Shown here one piece after another: positions 12,689-14,193 of a stretch of DNA of 14,193 bases. How positions within the stretch are numbered: position 1 is the stretch's first letter; the number at the start of each line of letters is the position of its first letter. A program made the position numbers and the translations under genes. Source of the stretch: CAWVWF01 sp963933885 (GTDB taxonomy: Bacteria; Bacteroidota; Bacteroidia; Flavobacteriales_C; GCA-002722245); NCBI GenBank assembly GCA_963933885.1, contig CAWVWF010000084.1:1-14193 (forward strand), in the 5' to 3' direction. The notes beneath the pieces are model-generated. The model made no database searches. It was not told where the DNA came from and saw only the letters and a list, made by a program, of their open reading frames with translations.

Positions 12689-14193
12689 ACGTGGACCTAT
12701 ATTTTAGTAGGAATTACCTTTTCAATTTACATCGGAATAGCAATATGGAGTAGAGCTGGAAGCACAAAAGAATTTTATGTTGCTGGTGGTGGTGTTTCGC
12801 CTCTCGCTAATGGACTTGCTACTGCTGCCGATTGGATGAGTGCTGCTTCCTTTTTAGGAATGGCAGGACTAATTTCATTTAGCGGAAAAGATGGTTCTAG
12901 ATTCTTAATGGGATGGACAGGTGGATTCGTTTTGCTTGCCCTTCTACTCGCTCCTTATTTAAGAAAATATGGAAAGTTCACAGTACCAGATTTTGTTGGA
13001 GATAGATATTATTCTCAATCTGCTAGAATTATAGCGGTGTTTGTTGCCATATTTATATCATTAACATATGTAGCCGGTCAGATGAGCGGTGTTGGAATTG
13101 TATTCGCTAAATTCTTAAATGTACCTAAAACCGAAGGTGTACTGATTGGAATGGCAATCGTTTTCTTTTATGCTGTTTTAGGAGGAATGAAAGGTGTTAC
13201 TTATACTCAAGTTGCACAATACTGTGTTTTGATATTCGCATTCATGGTACCCGCACTATTCATCTCTTTTTACATGACTGGAAATCCAATTCCTATGATT
13301 GGTTTTGGAAGTGAATTATTAGATGAACCCGGTGTTCATTTATTACAAAAACTTGATCAACTAAGCGTTGAGTTTGGCTTTAACGAATACACAAAAGGAA
13401 GTAGAAATACTGTAGATATGGTTTTCATTACCTTCTCATTAATGGTAGGTACTGCTGGATTACCTCACGTAATCGTTAGATTTTTTACAGTTCCTAAAGT
13501 ATCAGATGCTCGTAAATCAGCACTTTATGCTTTATCATTTATTGGTATACTATACTTAACAGCTCCTGCAATAGCTGCATTTGCTAGAACAAACCTATTG
13601 ACTACCCTTCAGGATACTGAATCTTATGAAACAATGCCGAGTTGGTTCACCAAATGGGAAGAAAGTCAATACATTGCTTGGGTTGATAAAAACGATAATG
13701 GAAAGGTTGATTATTCAGGGCCAGAATTAGAAGGAAAAGGATACAAAGGAACTTCTGATGCTTTTGGACCATACCAAGGAAATGGTAAGCTTGTTTTTAA
13801 ATCCAAAGAACATCTAGGAAAACATGGTGAAAGGCTACTTGAAAACCCTCCTACCGATAGTAAGAACGAATTGTATTTCAATAAAGACATTATGGTACTT
13901 GCCAACCCTGAAATAGCCAATTGTCCGGCTTGGGTTATTGCACTAGTTGCAGCAGGAGGATTAGCTGCTGCGTTGAGTACTGCAGCAGGATTATTATTGG
14001 TTATTTCAACTTGTGTATCTCATGATTTATTAAAGAGCGCTTTAAGGCCAAATATTTCAGAAAAAAACGAATTACGTTCTGCAAGACTAGCTGCAGCCGG
14101 AGCAGTTATTATTGCTGGTTATTTCGGAATTAATCCACCAGGCTTTGTCGCCCAGGTTGTAGCATTTGCTTTCGGACTTGCTGCTGCATCATT
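12677..14193 (+). CDS. Sodium/solute symporter, VC_2705-type subfamily (3'-truncated by window)
   Basis: The frame is open from ATG 12677 to the right edge (505 complete codons). It is a member of the sodium:solute symporter family: many membrane helices, the N-terminal stretch EFYVAGGGVSPLANG, then ATAADWMSAASFLGMAGLI and a later GGLAAALSTAAGLLLVIS, all conserved in the large-symporter subgroup related to acetate permease ActP. It should import a carboxylate or similar solute with sodium. Between membrane segments lies a soluble insertion of about 80-90 residues (about 315-400), including DKNDNGKVDY at 337-346, which resembles an EF-hand calcium loop. As far as I recall, such an insertion is typical of this subgroup. 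Only the last helices and tail are missing. A partial -7 element (TATTTTCG) lies 5' of the start. Confidence 0.9.
   Translation, partial: MDVQTWTYILVGITFSIYIGIAIWSRAGSTKEFYVAGGGVSPLANGLATAADWMSAASFLGMAGLISFSGKDGSRFLMGWTGGFVLLALLLAPYLRKYGKFTVPDFVGDRYYSQSARIIAVFVAIFISLTYVAGQMSGVGIVFAKFLNVPKTEGVLIGMAIVFFYAVLGGMKGVTYTQVAQYCVLIFAFMVPALFISFYMTGNPIPMIGFGSELLDEPGVHLLQKLDQLSVEFGFNEYTKGSRNTVDMVFITFSLMVGTAGLPHVIVRFFTVPKVSDARKSALYALSFIGILYLTAPAIAAFARTNLLTTLQDTESYETMPSWFTKWEESQYIAWVDKNDNGKVDYSGPELEGKGYKGTSDAFGPYQGNGKLVFKSKEHLGKHGERLLENPPTDSKNELYFNKDIMVLANPEIANCPAWVIALVAAGGLAAALSTAAGLLLVISTCVSHDLLKSALRPNISEKNELRSARLAAAGAVIIAGYFGINPPGFVAQVVAFAFGLAAAS

Noticed and set aside
13711..13920. Minus-strand 69-codon ORF
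   Set aside because: Antisense to the soluble insertion of the symporter, whose frame is open across the whole region.

Overview
The window looks like chromosomal DNA of a low-GC member of the Bacteroidota, probably a marine or aquatic flavobacterium-like organism. The reasons are: a visibly AT-rich sequence; several matches to the Bacteroidota promoter (-33 TTTG/TTG and -7 TAnnTTTG) with few Shine-Dalgarno sites; a secreted protein made of approximately 94-residue cysteine-containing repeats; and protein families typical of the phylum (a VC_2705-type sodium/solute symporter, a small FtsB/DivIC protein, HU, TrhO). No rRNA, tRNA, CRISPR array, insertion sequence or phage gene was found. Genus-level placement is not possible from the sequence alone.

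Layout. 1-1430 (minus): a short exported protein followed by the N-terminal 351 codons of a large secreted repeat protein that continues past the left edge. 1431-2019: AT-rich, gene-poor, with one plausible 49-residue ORF and several small palindromes. 2020-6294 (minus): a tightly packed four-gene operon encoding two FtsX/MacB-type permeases, their LolD/MacB-type ATPase and an outer-membrane beta-barrel protein. This reads as one envelope export or lipoprotein/lipid transport machine. 6446-7486 (plus): trhO, with a well-formed promoter and terminator. 7523-7759 (minus): an uncharacterised 78-residue acidic protein. Upstream of it (about 7815-7943, minus) is a run of three perfect-stem hairpins ending in an intrinsic terminator, best explained as an undescribed small RNA or a terminating leader. 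8103-9780 (plus): cysE-cysM, the last two steps of cysteine synthesis. 10087-10761 (plus): an SGNH-hydrolase lipoprotein. 10793-11242 (minus): a small exported leucine-rich-repeat protein. 11339-11614 (minus): HU with its terminator. 11829-12221 (plus): a group-3 truncated haemoglobin whose 3' end overlaps a convergent FtsB/DivIC-like gene (12214-12507, minus). 12677-14193 (plus): a sodium/solute symporter cut by the right edge.

Functional links. The clearest cooperating sets are the ABC/beta-barrel operon (all four genes abut or overlap) and cysE-cysM (10-bp gap; serine to O-acetylserine to cysteine, with a C-terminal isoleucine on CysE of the kind that docks into cysteine synthase). The other genes look like independent housekeeping or envelope genes. 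The least explained item is the structured minus-strand RNA candidate at 7815-7943. The second is the pairing of a Lol/MacB-like ABC system with its own terminal beta-barrel gene.
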